The notes under the pieces were generated by a model. It worked only from the letters and a program-made list of their open reading frames with translations. It was not told the origin of the DNA and did no database searches. From positions 1 to 50,181 of the forward strand of contig JASJDN010000019.1 of the NCBI GenBank assembly GCA_030065205.1: a DNA stretch of 50,181 nucleotides, read 5' to 3'. Numbering within the stretch: the stretch's first letter is position 1; each line of letters begins with the position of its first letter. Below are positions 1 to 9,822 of this stretch, piece by piece. Position numbers and translations under genes: made by a program. The DNA is from Crocosphaera sp. (lineage in GTDB: Bacteria; Cyanobacteriota; Cyanobacteriia; Cyanobacteriales; Microcystaceae).

Positions 1-1
1 T

Positions 2-106
2 AGCGATACTGCCAATGGAGGAAGTATAAGACGGCTAGGGGGTAAGATTTCTTGCCTTTTAGACGCAACTTCCAATGAGATTGGAAGCCCCAACTATAAT
101 CTTTGA
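2..106 (+). pseudogene. 3' tail of a probable IS200/IS605-type tnpB (partial at window edge)
   Basis: An open frame enters from the left edge and stops at a TGA at 104-106. Its 34 residues end in SNEIGSPNYNL, which resembles the E-x-GSP endings common in cyanobacterial TnpB proteins. The reading overlaps the hairpin at 84-125, as expected for IS200/IS605 elements, where the end of tnpB runs into the right end. The catalytic part lies outside the window, so function and completeness cannot be judged. The identification rests on the short C-terminal motif plus the adjoining hairpin. Confidence 0.45.
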
Positions 107-125
107 TTTAGTTGGGGTAGTTCAC
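84..125 (+). repeat. Subterminal hairpin, probable right end of IS200/IS605-type element
   Basis: GAAGCCCCAACTATA (84-98) and AGTTGGGGTAGTTCAC (110-125) form a stem CCCCAACT/AGTTGGGG with a loop of about a dozen bases. The outer sequence ends in TTCAC, similar to the tetranucleotide cleavage sites of IS605-family right ends. The same two arms with identical flanks recur at 45371-45411, so this is a mobile-element end rather than an ordinary terminator. In this family the region also encodes the 3' part of the guide (omega) RNA. Confidence 0.6.
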
Positions 126-133
126 TTTGACCA

Positions 134-1630
134 TCACATTTGTAACCAATGACTTACAGCACCAGGGACAGGTAGTAAAATTAGGATTAAGAGGGTCAAA
201 GAAAATAAACCCAGAAAATCCCGTTTATCATCTAATTCTGTGACATCATTAAGAGCAGGTTGATCGGCAATGGGCATTAAAAATAATAAAATTGCCCAAA
301 TTAAAAATTCGGGTCGAATCATCGCTAAAACTAACATAAAAATGCGAGTTAATTGACCGACAATCATGGCCGTTCTTTGCCCAAACATCGCATGAACAAT
401 ATGACCTCCATCTAATTGACCCACAGGCATTAAATTTAAAGCAGTAATAATTAAACCAATATAACCAGCCACGGCTAAAGGATGAAGATGAAGGGCTTTG
501 CCAGCAACAAAATCACTACCTAAAGCTACTTTAACTAAAATAGCAAACAAGAAAGAAAAACGAGGATCAAGGGCTTCAATATTGAGTAAAGAAGCATTTT
601 CAGCCGTAGGCATAGGAACAATTTCGGATAGAGAAATTCCCCACAATAAAAGAGGAAGGGTAACAAAAAAACCAGCCAACGGACCAGCCAACGCCACATC
701 AAATAACGCTTTGCGGTGGGGAACCGGGGATTTCATTTGAATAAAGGCTCCAAACGTTCCCAGGAAAAAAGGAATGGGAATGAAATAAGGTAACGTAGTC
801 GCAATCTTGTAGCGAACAGCCGTTAAATAATGGCTCAATTCGTGAACCCCTAAAATAGCAATTAATCCTAAACTATAGGGCAATCCTTGTAATAATACCT
901 TCGGATCGTTGTTCAATACGTCTTGGGACACTCCAGCCATGTCAATGGTACCAACAACAGTAGTGGTGAGTAGGGTTAATAATAATAAACCGAGAGCAAA
1001 TAAGGGGCGTTTTAAGTCTGCTTTCGATTCATTGGGTTTAGCTTCCCCTTTTGACCAAGGATTAGGGACCAGAGCAAAAAAGGGCTTTCCTTGTAATCCT
1101 TCTTGAAAGAGAATTAAAAAGCGATCGCCGAAAACTTGTTCAATATTTTTTTTGATGGACTTATAGGCTTTTTCTGGGGCTGTGCGTAATTTCCCTCGAC
1201 AGAGAATAGCTTGAGGACGATAATCTAGATTCTGTAAGTAATAGACTCCCCAAGGAAAACAATCTCGTAGGGATTTTTCTTCGGTAGCTGTGATAGGACG
1301 GACATTGTTAGTCTCTTGAGTGGATTCTTCTACGTCTTCAAGTTTGAGGGATGAGTCTGGGATGCTTGGTTTGGTTTGATCAGACGAAGGAATTCGGCCC
1401 AGTCGAATTAACCAGACATAGAGAACAAAACAGATGAGTAGAGGAGTGATTACCCAGATAAGGGGAATGGGTTGATCTTCTCCATTGATTTCATACCAAA
1501 TTGTCCAAACCATCGCCGGCATCATCATCACTAACCAAATAATCCAAATAGGAGTACGAGTAATGGGCGCCACACTTTTCTGGGCGAGATAGTATGTAAT
1601 TGCACCTAAAATAATTAATAGTAACCACAT
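134..1630 (-). CDS. Site-2 protease family (M50) intramembrane zinc metalloprotease
   Basis: This 498-aa multi-spanning membrane protein is a member of peptidase family M50, which cleaves substrates inside the membrane. The zinc motif HELSH lies at residues 263-267, and the third ligand is in the NLMPVGQLDGGH segment (Asp about 407), both inside hydrophobic helices. Two N-terminal transmembrane segments (about 1-15 and 27-75) are followed by a soluble domain of about 120 residues before the catalytic helices. This resembles the cyanobacterial/plastid EGY1-like branch rather than RseP, because no PDZ domain is seen. It is monocistronic, and its 3' end lies a few bases from the IS hairpin. The substrate is unknown; regulated proteolysis of an anti-sigma factor or thylakoid proteins is only inference. 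Confidence 0.9.
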   Translation of the reverse strand: MWLLLIILGAITYYLAQKSVAPITRTPIWIIWLVMMMPAMVWTIWYEINGEDQPIPLIWVITPLLICFVLYVWLIRLGRIPSSDQTKPSIPDSSLKLEDVEESTQETNNVRPITATEEKSLRDCFPWGVYYLQNLDYRPQAILCRGKLRTAPEKAYKSIKKNIEQVFGDRFLILFQEGLQGKPFFALVPNPWSKGEAKPNESKADLKRPLFALGLLLLTLLTTTVVGTIDMAGVSQDVLNNDPKVLLQGLPYSLGLIAILGVHELSHYLTAVRYKIATTLPYFIPIPFFLGTFGAFIQMKSPVPHRKALFDVALAGPLAGFFVTLPLLLWGISLSEIVPMPTAENASLLNIEALDPRFSFLFAILVKVALGSDFVAGKALHLHPLAVAGYIGLIITALNLMPVGQLDGGHIVHAMFGQRTAMIVGQLTRIFMLVLAMIRPEFLIWAILLFLMPIADQPALNDVTELDDKRDFLGLFSLTLLILILLPVPGAVSHWLQM

Positions 1631-1741
1631 ATTGATAGTTGAACTTGTGTGAAGGATGGTGTTTCCTTGGGATAATTAACCAATTAAGGAATAATACAGG
1701 GATAGCCTCTATTTTCTATTGTAGAGAAGTTGTTAACCTAA

Positions 1742-2392
1742 ATGAATTTGTATACCGTTAAAAGTCCTAAACCTCCCCGCTCATTATTGGACGGACTCTT
1801 TGCCTTCCCTCCCAATCGAGAGACTTTAGGGGGAACCGCTTATTTCATTGTAGAAAAGTCTGGTAACATCTTGATAGACTGTCCTCCTTATTGTGATGAT
1901 TATCTTCATTTTCTCGAGGAACAAGGAGGGGTCAGATGGTTGTTTTTAACCCATCGTGGGGGAATGAGTGCTTCTCTCAAATCATGGCAGACGACTTTAG
2001 AATGTGAAATAATTATCCAAGAACAAGAAGCTTATCTTTTACCAACGATTCGGGTTACCTCGTTTGAGCAGGAAATTATTATCAGTCAGACTCTAACGGG
2101 TATTTGGACTCCTGGCCATTCTACCGGTTCAGCTTGTTTATATTGGCAACAACCGGGTGGAGTATTGTTCACTGGACGACATTTACTGCCTGATCAACAG
2201 GGAAATCCTGTCCCCCTGAAGTTAGAGAAAACCTTCCATTGGGGTCGTCAACTTGAAAGTGTCAATCGATTATGCGATCGCTTTTCTCCTGCTACTCTCC
2301 ATTATATCTGTCCTGGAGCTAATACGGGCTTTTTGAGGGGTAAAGGATTGATTGATCAAGCTTATGAACGTCTGATCCAAAATCAGATGTAG
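1742..2392 (+). CDS. Metallo-beta-lactamase-fold protein with degenerate metal site
   Basis: This 216-aa protein has an MBL-fold layout: an N-terminal beta region with GNILIDCPP, a motif-I position reading THRGGMS (residues 70-76), TPGHSTGS later on, then LFTGRHLL. The usual HxHxDH signature is reduced to a single His, so one metal site is probably lost or remodelled, while the GH motif remains. It is divergent from the upstream protease (111-bp gap) and followed 120 bp later by a small gene on the same strand. Such degenerate MBL proteins are common in cyanobacteria, and no substrate can be assigned. Hydrolase activity should not be assumed. Confidence 0.8.
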   Translation: MNLYTVKSPKPPRSLLDGLFAFPPNRETLGGTAYFIVEKSGNILIDCPPYCDDYLHFLEEQGGVRWLFLTHRGGMSASLKSWQTTLECEIIIQEQEAYLLPTIRVTSFEQEIIISQTLTGIWTPGHSTGSACLYWQQPGGVLFTGRHLLPDQQGNPVPLKLEKTFHWGRQLESVNRLCDRFSPATLHYICPGANTGFLRGKGLIDQAYERLIQNQM

Positions 2393-2512
2393 GAATAGCA
2401 CTCAAAAAACAATCACAGTTTTGTTTTTTTTTGAATTTTTTTAATGTTTTTTGATAAACTGTAATATATAGAAACATTTTACTCATAAAAAACGTTAGGA
2501 GAGCAAGTTCCA

Positions 2513-2878
2513 ATGGCAGGATTTTTTGGATTATTTAGCGGACGTAAAGCAAAATTTGTTGATGAAGCGGATACCACACCGGCTCAACCCCAGAAAAAGG
2601 AAGCATTTTTCTTAGACAACGATTCAGCCAAAACCCTTGGAGACACAGAGTTTATGCGTAAACCGATTACCATTAAGCGTACGTTTGCCAAGGGGGGAGA
2701 ATTGGTTCAAGAAATTTCTTCCTTAGAGAAGAAAAAATCAGGGAGTAATGCTATTCCTTCTAACAAAGGGAAGGAAACTAAGACAACCCAAGGAACAGCA
2801 TCCGTCAATTCAGACCGTCGTAAAGCCGATAATAGCATGGATATGTTCCGTAACATGGCTCGTAACATGAAAAAATAA
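2513..2878 (+). CDS. Conserved hypothetical small protein
   Basis: This 121-aa soluble protein is not recognised functionally. It starts MAGFFGLFSGRK, has a central conserved-looking block FFLDNDSAKTLGDTEFMRKP (residues 41-60) followed by TIKRTF, then a low-complexity Lys/Ser/Thr-rich linker and a Met/Arg-rich amphipathic C-terminus (DMFRNMARNMKK). There is no signal peptide or transmembrane helix. A weak AGGAG lies about 12 bases before the ATG. I believe the FFLD..AKTLGD block is a recurrent cyanobacterial motif, but I cannot attach a role. Confidence 0.75.
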   Translation: MAGFFGLFSGRKAKFVDEADTTPAQPQKKEAFFLDNDSAKTLGDTEFMRKPITIKRTFAKGGELVQEISSLEKKKSGSNAIPSNKGKETKTTQGTASVNSDRRKADNSMDMFRNMARNMKK

Positions 2879-2896
2879 AATAGAAAAAGAGGGTAG

Positions 2897-2950
2897 GGTG
2901 GGCAAATCAGAAATTTATCTACATTAGTCGTAGGATCAACTTTGCCCACC
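2897..2950. repeat. Inverted repeat GGTGGGCAAA / TTTGCCCACC
   Basis: Perfect 10-bp arms at 2897-2906 and 2941-2950 flank a 34-base AT-rich loop, between convergent genes. It belongs to the GTAGGGTGGGCA-type extragenic repeat seen also near 30060 and 35672. It may serve as a bidirectional transcription barrier. Confidence 0.6.
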
Positions 2951-2976
2951 TGACAAAATTGGATTTTAATTTCTAT

Positions 2977-3465
2977 TTATAGTAACTGGTTAACATCTAA
3001 TAAAAAGAAAGAATTTTGCTCATTAAATTGAATAAAAGTAGAACTAATACAATGAATATTACCTTGTGTTAAATAGATAGCTGGTAAAGGAAGAAAAGCT
3101 GATTCTGCAACACGAATGATAGAAGGAGGTGAGTCTATGGGTAAACCAACCATTTGTTCATTTTCATGGTTGATAATCAGTAAAAAACGAGTTTGATCAC
3201 TGTCTGGATGTGCGGAAAAAGTTTCTATGCCAAAAATACGACGAGCCACGTCGATCACCATTAATTCTTGGCCTTGATAATGAGTTAAACTAATCCCTTT
3301 GCCTTGAGGATCACCATAAATTTTACCTAACGGGACAACTTTTTGAATCTTGTTGATAGGTAAAGCAAACCATTCCTCTCCTAAAAGAAATGTAATGAGT
3401 TGTTGAGTATTTTCCTTAGCGTTACCGGCTAAAGTGCGAGAGCGACGATGAGAATAAATAGTCAT
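2977..3465 (-). CDS. CheW-like chemotaxis adaptor
   Basis: This 162-aa protein with a single CheW domain (about residues 22-160; LITFLLGEEWFALPINKIQKVVP at its start, with a GLPIDS core turn) scaffolds the receptor-kinase complex. It is the last gene of the minus-strand chemotaxis locus, 22 bp downstream of the hybrid CheA and so almost certainly cotranscribed. A second CheW lies near the other end of the locus (11369-11857). The two differ in sequence, so they are not a recent duplication. The adaptor role is by family; pairing with a given receptor is inference. Confidence 0.88.
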   Translation of the reverse strand: MTIYSHRRSRTLAGNAKENTQQLITFLLGEEWFALPINKIQKVVPLGKIYGDPQGKGISLTHYQGQELMVIDVARRIFGIETFSAHPDSDQTRFLLIINHENEQMVGLPIDSPPSIIRVAESAFLPLPAIYLTQGNIHCISSTFIQFNEQNSFFLLDVNQLL

Positions 3466-3487
3466 AATAGAAAAATATCAAAATTAC

Positions 3488-6400
3488 TTAATGTTCAATT
3501 AATTGTTTAATAGTGGTTAATAAATTCGTTTCTTTAAACGGCTTAGAAAAATAAGCAGAAGCCCCTAAATTCATGGCCAGTTGACGGTGTTTATCCCCAC
3601 TACGAGACGTTAACATAATCACTGGTAATTGTTGCAACATGACATCAGATTTGAGATGAGATAAAAAACCATATCCATCCAGACGGGGCATTTCAATATC
3701 GCTAATTACCAATTGAACCGTCGCGCTTAAACCCCCTTGTAACTTTTCTAGGGCATCTTGACCATCTTTAGCCTGTTCGACCCGATAACCTGCTTTTTCT
3801 AGGGTTAACGCTAAGAAACGACGCACATTAATCGAATCATCCACAACCATGATGGACGTTGCCTCATTCTCGATAAATAGGGTTTCTAACTCCCCAATGG
3901 TGGGGAAAAGTTTACGGGTTAAAGAAGAAGGAGAAACGGGATCATTAAAAGATTCTAATAACTCCATCACATCCACCAAAGGAACCACTCGACCATCCCC
4001 CAAAATAGTACAACCACTAAACCCTTGAGGTAGTCCGATATTTCCTTGCACTTGTCGAATGGCCACTTCTTGTTCTCCCCAATAGCGATCAATCGGTATC
4101 CCCACATAATCATTCCCGTGAGCGATGATTAAAGCCGTTCGTTGATCAATAACGGGAGTCCCTTCCGTGGGAATCATTTGAGGCGATCGCGAAAAATCAA
4201 ACCCTTGTTTTAAGTTAATCAAAGGAATCAGAGATCCATCCCAGTTAAGTACCTCTTTGCCCACACCCTTCATCAACATTTTAGGGTCAACAGGAATAAT
4301 TTCTTCAATGACAGTATGGGGAAACGCCAATAACATCCCCGCACTTTCTACCAACACAACTCGAACCATAGACAGGGTAAAAGGAATGGTAATGGTAAAG
4401 GTTGTTCCCTTTTGCGGTTGGCTATAAACTTGAATGTCCCCTTGAATTTGACGTAAATTGGTGCGAACGATATCCATTCCCACGCCACGGCCAGATAAGT
4501 CGGTTACTTCAGTGGCGGTACTAAACCCAGGTTCAAAAATCAAGTCTAATAAATCTTCCTCTGTTGCTTGTTGCAAATCAGCCTCTTTGAGTCCCATGTC
4601 CAAAGCTTTGAGGCGAATTTTTTCCCAGTCAATGCCTTCCCCATCATCTTGTAGAGTAATCACGGTTTTATTGCCCCGGTAACCGGCTGTAATCTTAATG
4701 GTGCCGGTGGGGGTTTTTCCCCTAGCTTGACGAACCTCTGGGGTTTCAATCCCGTGATCAAAGGCGTTACGCAATAGATGTAACAAGGGATCATTTAACG
4801 CTTCTAACACCGCCCGATCTAATAATGTTTCACCCCCTTTAATCTTTAAATTAACCTGTTTACCATACTGCACCTCCATTTCCCGTAATCCTCTGGGAAA
4901 TCGCCCCACCACGTCAGAAATAGGACGCATACGCAGTTGGGTGATGGTATTGTGCATCAATTGAGACGTACGGGAAAAACCCCGTGACGAACTTTCTGTC
5001 TCTTCTAAATTAAGTTGTAGATCACTGGTCACTTCTTGCAGTTGAACAATAGTATCCATCATTTGCTGGGAAACTAGATGAACATCACCATAACGGTCCA
5101 TTTCTAAAGAATCGAACGTTTCTAAGAATGTATTGATTTGTCCGTTGTCTGTGCGGCTAACTTCCTGCTTCCCACTTTTGATTCCGTGATCATAATTATG
5201 GCGTAACTGTTGATTTGACTGTTCTAGGGTTTGGATGCGATCGCTCAACAGTTCAATCAAACGACGAAAACGTTTAAGCTGTAAATTTAAACCATTCCGT
5301 TCAATAGTCAACTCCCCAAACTGATCACCGAGGGTTTCTAATTGTTTGACAGGGACGCGAATGGTATTTTGTTCATGGTTATCTTGGGTTTCTTGATGCT
5401 CAGACGTAGCAGGGGTAACAATAAACTCCTCTGGAGGTGGAGCGGTTGAATCATTCAAACTAGCTAAAAATGTTTGGGCTTCTTGGGCAAATTCGTTGGT
5501 GCTGACATAAGATTTTAAGGTGTCTGAAGTCATAATAATCTCATTGGGTTCCCCTTGTTGCTGCAATTCTAAGGCCGCATTGACTTCCAGGGACATATCA
5601 GCAAACTGAGTCAGTTCTCCTGATAATAAAGACGATGGTTCTAAATTAGAAGGAATACCAAAGGATAAAGGAGCATCATCTAACTCTAATTCTTCAAACC
5701 CATTTTCCCAAGTGTCGTTTTCTTCTGTTGCCGTCAAACAAGAAAGATTAAGTTCTCTGGGGAGCATTTCCCGTTGTCCGGTTAAAACCATAGCCTGCGA
5801 TCGCCGCCACCCTTCTAGGGCGATACTAGCGACGGTGGGGATAGCTTCGGGATAGGTTTCTATGGCTTGAATAATGGATTGACACAGGGCAGAAAACGAA
5901 CTTAACTCCAACATTTGCCCCAACCCTTCCAATTCTTGGGCTGCAATCAAAAATTCTGCTTGTAAACAAGGCTGTTGAGGATCATTCAACACCGATTCTA
6001 ACCGTTGTAAGCACCCTTCCACTTCCGATTCAAACATCAATAACACCATGTCCTGCTCTGCGTCTTCTGAGAGCAGATTCACCGCATCTTCTGGCTGCGG
6101 TTCACCCAATCGTTCATAAAGGGCATCCATCAGAGGATTAATCTGTTTTTCGAGCCACGTGGGATCAATTTCAACCCCTTGACGGTTCCATTGGGCAATT
6201 TGTTGTAAACGGTCTACACTGCTCAAAAATAGCCCTTCTAGCTGTTGATCAAGGGTGTGATTTCCCCCTGCTTTGAGGACTTTAAAAAAATCTTCTAAAC
6301 GATGAGCAAGGGTTGAAAGGGTTGGAAAGCCCATCATGGCAGCCCCGCCTTTAATGGAATGGGCAGCCCTTAACAAGCCATCAATGGTTGAACGATTGAG

Positions 6401-6505
6401 TCCATGAGTTCCTAGCCCTAGTAATCCTGATTCTAGCTGATGTAAATAGTCTTGAGCTTCGGTGAGAAATTGTAGCCGAATTTGTTTTTCCTTATCTTGT
6501 GTCAT
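3488..6505 (-). CDS. Hybrid CheA histidine kinase/response regulator (PilL/HmpE-like)
   Basis: This 1005-aa cytoplasmic kinase has an Hpt domain with phospho-acceptor His49 (AAHSIKGG), a long linker with a Gln/Glu-rich segment (about 130-380), a dimerisation helix pair, a HATPase (LLRNAFDHGIE, GEGID, GRGVGMD), a CheW-like domain (about 735-860) and a C-terminal receiver with DD, phospho-Asp936 (ISDIEMPRLDG), TSR and KPF. A fused receiver and single Hpt are typical of cyanobacterial Pil/Tax/Hmp CheA proteins, which control type IV pilus motility. Downstream of the MCP gene, separated by a G-rich tandem repeat. It presumably phosphorylates its own receiver and the CheY and PATAN-REC regulators encoded at 11961-13686. 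Confidence 0.92.
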   Translation of the reverse strand: MTQDKEKQIRLQFLTEAQDYLHQLESGLLGLGTHGLNRSTIDGLLRAAHSIKGGAAMMGFPTLSTLAHRLEDFFKVLKAGGNHTLDQQLEGLFLSSVDRLQQIAQWNRQGVEIDPTWLEKQINPLMDALYERLGEPQPEDAVNLLSEDAEQDMVLLMFESEVEGCLQRLESVLNDPQQPCLQAEFLIAAQELEGLGQMLELSSFSALCQSIIQAIETYPEAIPTVASIALEGWRRSQAMVLTGQREMLPRELNLSCLTATEENDTWENGFEELELDDAPLSFGIPSNLEPSSLLSGELTQFADMSLEVNAALELQQQGEPNEIIMTSDTLKSYVSTNEFAQEAQTFLASLNDSTAPPPEEFIVTPATSEHQETQDNHEQNTIRVPVKQLETLGDQFGELTIERNGLNLQLKRFRRLIELLSDRIQTLEQSNQQLRHNYDHGIKSGKQEVSRTDNGQINTFLETFDSLEMDRYGDVHLVSQQMMDTIVQLQEVTSDLQLNLEETESSSRGFSRTSQLMHNTITQLRMRPISDVVGRFPRGLREMEVQYGKQVNLKIKGGETLLDRAVLEALNDPLLHLLRNAFDHGIETPEVRQARGKTPTGTIKITAGYRGNKTVITLQDDGEGIDWEKIRLKALDMGLKEADLQQATEEDLLDLIFEPGFSTATEVTDLSGRGVGMDIVRTNLRQIQGDIQVYSQPQKGTTFTITIPFTLSMVRVVLVESAGMLLAFPHTVIEEIIPVDPKMLMKGVGKEVLNWDGSLIPLINLKQGFDFSRSPQMIPTEGTPVIDQRTALIIAHGNDYVGIPIDRYWGEQEVAIRQVQGNIGLPQGFSGCTILGDGRVVPLVDVMELLESFNDPVSPSSLTRKLFPTIGELETLFIENEATSIMVVDDSINVRRFLALTLEKAGYRVEQAKDGQDALEKLQGGLSATVQLVISDIEMPRLDGYGFLSHLKSDVMLQQLPVIMLTSRSGDKHRQLAMNLGASAYFSKPFKETNLLTTIKQLIEH

Positions 6506-6547
6506 AGCAGTGTTCTATTTGCATAGATTATGAACTTTCTCCCTTTG

Positions 6548-6650
6548 AGGCAGGAGGCAGGGGGAGCAGGGGGAGCAGGGGGAGCAGGGGGAGCAGGGGG
6601 AGACTGGGAGACTGGGAGACTGGGAGACTGGGAGACTGGGAGACTGGGAG
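6548..6650. repeat. Short tandem repeat array (STRR): GGGGGAGCA x4 then AGACTGGG x6
   Basis: After the leader GGCAGGAGGCAG come four 9-base units GGGGGAGCA and then six perfect 8-base units AGACTGGG. The array fills the gap between the MCP stop and the CheA start. Related arrays are at 13915-13953 and 27903-28066, and the leader also occurs at 11187. Unit lengths of 8 and 9 rule out a coding constraint. Reading frames across it are artefacts. Confidence 0.9.
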
Positions 6651-6707
6651 AAATCATTGATAGATATTCCCCCCCCTCACCCCCCACACTCCCCACACCC
6701 CCCACAC

Positions 6708-9125
6708 TTAACTCAGCTTGAAGGTATCAACAGACTCTTGTAATTGATTGGCGATTTGGGCTGTTTTTTGTAAGGAGTGGGACACTTCAATGGAGGAATA
6801 AGAGGTTTTCTGGGAAACTTGAGCCACTTCTTCCATTAATTGAGTCACCGATTTTGAGGTATCTGCTTGAGAAACCGTTGTTTGGGAAATGGACTGGAGG
6901 AGTTCATCAATGTGACGAGAAACGGCCACAATCCCCTGTAAACTTTCTTTGGTACTTTCGGCTAAATGGGTTCCTTCTACCACTTGGGCTGTCCCCACTT
7001 CCATTGCTTCGACGACGGCGGTGGTTTCCCGTTGAATGGTTTCGACAATTTTCTCAATTTCTTTGGTGGCGGCGGCTGACTGTGCCGCTAACTGTCCCAC
7101 TTCTTCTGCTACCACGGCAAAACCTCGTCCTTCCTCTCCAGCGCGGGCTGCTTCAATACTGGCGTTAATGGCGAGTAAGTTGGTTTGTAGGGCGATTTGG
7201 TTAATCAGAGAAATGACTTTAGAAATTTGTTGGGAGGATTCCCCTAACCGTTTCACTTTTTTGGTGGTTTCGGCTACCGTATCCCGTAATTGGACAATAC
7301 TATTAACCGTATTATCCATCGCGTCTCCACTGATTTGAGCCGTCTGAGAGGATTCCCTGGCAGCTTGGGCGGCAGCTTGAGCGTTGGCTGATACTTGTTG
7401 AATGGATTGGGCCATGGCTTCAACGGAGTTTAACACCTGTTGAATTTGTTGGGCTTGTCTTTGAGATTGTTGAGCTAATTCTTGAATGGATTGTTCATCT
7501 CCACTCAAGGATAGGTTAACTTGCTGGGTGGTTTGTTTCACCTGAGTAACAATATCGCGTAAACTTTCGATAATCGCGTTGAAAAAGTCGGCAACAATCC
7601 CAATATGTCCCTCAGAAATTTCAGCTCTCACTGTTAAGTTTCCTTTTGTCGCTTCTTCAATATCGCTGAGTAGTCGTATTAATTCGTTTTGCAGATGTTG
7701 TTGTTGTTGTCGCTCTTGTTCAGCAATCAATTGCTGTTGTTGGCTTTCTTGTTGGGCTTCTAATCGCTGACGGGTGGCTTCTTCTTGTTCAACTAACAGG
7801 GTTTGAATTTGCTCTACCATCTGATTGATATTAGACCCTAGAATGGCAATTTCATCGTTTCCTTGTACTTCAATACGGGTGTCTAATTCTCCCTCTCCAA
7901 TTTTTTCAACAGCTTGGGCTGCTTTAATAATCGGTTGTGTCACGCGGTTGGCTAAATAGGCGGCTAATACAGCGACCCCTAATGCTGTGAGTAACGTTCC
8001 TAAGGTAAAGGTCAATAATAAGTAACGTTGGGGAGCAAAGACGGTACTGACTTTATCCGCTACGAGTATACTCCAGTCTTGGGTCGGTAAACCTTCAATA
8101 TTTTGCAAAGGGGCATAAGCTACTACATATTTTTCTTGATTGATGGAACTGACATCAAACGCAACATCTGTTTTTTGATTTGTTTTTAATTCTGAAAAAG
8201 TAGGGAAAAATTGTTTGATCTCTTGATCAATTTCTTGGGGATTTTCAGAAACAAAAACTTTATTATTTTTATCAGAAACTAAATATTTAGGTTCGTCTTT
8301 ATCTCCAACTTCTTGAGATCGATTTTTAATACTTGAACGAATTAAATTATCAATATAACTAGCATCTGTTCTGGTACGAATAACATAAAGGAGTTCCCCT
8401 GTTTGTTCATCAAATACAGGAGCAGCAACAAAAAATGAAGATAAAAATGTGGCTTTTGATATTCTGAGGGGATTAATGACAGGCTTGTTAGTTTCAACAA
8501 CATCTTGCCAATAATCGATTTTACTGTAGTTAGGAATAGTAGCTTTTTTGTCTGGGGTTCTCGCTTCTAGAAGGGTATCTGCTGTTTTGGCATCAATGAG
8601 AACAATACTGTTCACTCCATCTTTGAGGAATTTCTCTAAGGCTTGCTCTTTTTCTTCTTTTGTTAGGGTTTGGAAAAGTTCAGAATTGGTTAAGATAGGC
8701 AGTTGAGATAAATCGATGACTTTTTGATAATTATTTTTAGCAAATTGGGTGAGGTCATTACTAACAGTTACAGCCCGAGTTTTTTGATACTTGAATTCTT
8801 GTTTAGTTAGGGATTTTTCAGTTAAATAGTAATTAATTCCACCAATGGCTAAGATCGGAACAATACCAACAGCTACGGCTAATAAAGTCGCTTTAGTTTT
8901 AAGTTTTAATCCTTGGGTGAAAGATGATTGTTTACTATTTTTAGGTTTGTCTTGCGAAGTTTTTGAGGAATTATTGATACTAGATTGATACTCGTTAACA
9001 GGGGAATATCCACTAATAATTATTTGCTCATTCTCTTGTTGATGAGTACCCAATTCATTTTCATTTTTCTCTTGACTTTTATCATAACCAATAGAATTAG
9101 ATTCGTGGTTTTGCTTGCTGTCCAT
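6708..9125 (-). CDS. Methyl-accepting chemotaxis protein (PilJ/HmpD-like)
   Basis: This 805-aa receptor has an unusual polar 75-residue N-terminal extension, then TM1 (about 79-101), an extracytoplasmic sensor of Cache-like size (about 105-368; [18 protein letters not shown] region), TM2 (about 369-391), HAMP (392-445), a Gln-rich coiled coil, a second HAMP-like segment (about 485-535), and a signalling hairpin with tip [14 protein letters not shown]. The absence of GAF domains separates it from the photoreceptor PixJ and favours the PilJ class. The ligand is unknown. It is upstream of hybrid CheA in the same transcript, and the promoter should lie in 9126-9471, shared with a divergent gene. 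Confidence 0.9.
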   Translation of the reverse strand: MDSKQNHESNSIGYDKSQEKNENELGTHQQENEQIIISGYSPVNEYQSSINNSSKTSQDKPKNSKQSSFTQGLKLKTKATLLAVAVGIVPILAIGGINYYLTEKSLTKQEFKYQKTRAVTVSNDLTQFAKNNYQKVIDLSQLPILTNSELFQTLTKEEKEQALEKFLKDGVNSIVLIDAKTADTLLEARTPDKKATIPNYSKIDYWQDVVETNKPVINPLRISKATFLSSFFVAAPVFDEQTGELLYVIRTRTDASYIDNLIRSSIKNRSQEVGDKDEPKYLVSDKNNKVFVSENPQEIDQEIKQFFPTFSELKTNQKTDVAFDVSSINQEKYVVAYAPLQNIEGLPTQDWSILVADKVSTVFAPQRYLLLTFTLGTLLTALGVAVLAAYLANRVTQPIIKAAQAVEKIGEGELDTRIEVQGNDEIAILGSNINQMVEQIQTLLVEQEEATRQRLEAQQESQQQQLIAEQERQQQQHLQNELIRLLSDIEEATKGNLTVRAEISEGHIGIVADFFNAIIESLRDIVTQVKQTTQQVNLSLSGDEQSIQELAQQSQRQAQQIQQVLNSVEAMAQSIQQVSANAQAAAQAARESSQTAQISGDAMDNTVNSIVQLRDTVAETTKKVKRLGESSQQISKVISLINQIALQTNLLAINASIEAARAGEEGRGFAVVAEEVGQLAAQSAAATKEIEKIVETIQRETTAVVEAMEVGTAQVVEGTHLAESTKESLQGIVAVSRHIDELLQSISQTTVSQADTSKSVTQLMEEVAQVSQKTSYSSIEVSHSLQKTAQIANQLQESVDTFKLS

Positions 9126-9471
9126 ATAAAGTATCCTGGAGATTAAGATGTTAATATTGATAGCAGAACTCCCTTCCTATTCCCAAAAATCTCAGAACTT
9201 TAAGGTTTAAATCTTAACCATAAAGTTTCTAGTCATTATCGATAGGAATAATGAGTAACAACAAATGTTTGAATACTGATCCGCTATGTATACTATTCCC
9301 AAATCTTAAGTAAAAATAACAAAAATCCTTCAATATAATAATAAAGGTAATAAATCCATTATTTGGCAAATTTTACCTACAATTGTGATCACGCTCAATA
9401 TTTATTTTTGTAAATATCACAGCTTTACTCATAAAAACTGGGCATAATAATCGTAACGCTACTTAACCACT
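9126..9471. other. Divergent intergenic region, no gene seen
   Basis: AT-rich 346-bp spacer between the start of the MCP gene (minus) and the 93-aa gene (plus). It must hold both promoters. I see no convincing -35/-10 pair, palindrome or RNA gene. Confidence 0.5.
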
Positions 9472-9753
9472 ATGATGAAAATGCTTTCAGAGACAGCTAT
9501 TAACCAGTTTATCGTTAAGCTTCGACTACAAGCTATAATTGAGGGAATTGATGAAAAAGCTGCGTTGGGTTACGCTGCTGCTAGACTGCGCTTAGCAACA
9601 GGAGAAATTACTAAATATGAATATCACACTTTAATTGATGAACTTGATCAGACTTTTTCTATACAAAACTCATCAAAAACAGTGCAATCTCATCCCCTAA
9701 ATTATTGGATTGAAGAACAAATTCATGAACTTAAAATAACTCAATTATCTTGA
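9472..9753 (+). CDS. Small hypothetical protein (93 aa)
   Basis: Not recognised. A soluble, mostly helical protein: residues 5-60 contain KLRLQAIIEGIDEKAALGYA and ARLRLATGEITKYEYHTLID, then a variable linker and a C-terminal helix. There is no signal peptide, transmembrane segment or cysteine pattern. The start is ATG at 9472 or the in-frame ATG at 9481; no strong Shine-Dalgarno distinguishes them. It is the only plus-strand gene inside the minus-strand chemotaxis locus, so it sits at a locus break together with the acyltransferase downstream. Confidence 0.6.
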   Translation: MMKMLSETAINQFIVKLRLQAIIEGIDEKAALGYAAARLRLATGEITKYEYHTLIDELDQTFSIQNSSKTVQSHPLNYWIEEQIHELKITQLS

Positions 9754-9822
9754 AGAAGATTATTGTCTTTGAAAATTGAGATAAAAAGGGTTAGGATTCA
9801 ACAGAAAATATCTAAAAAAAAA

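Noticed and set aside
6708-9125. MCP as a PixJ-type photoreceptor
   Set aside because: No GAF domain or bilin-binding Cys motif is visible; the sensor region is extracytoplasmic.
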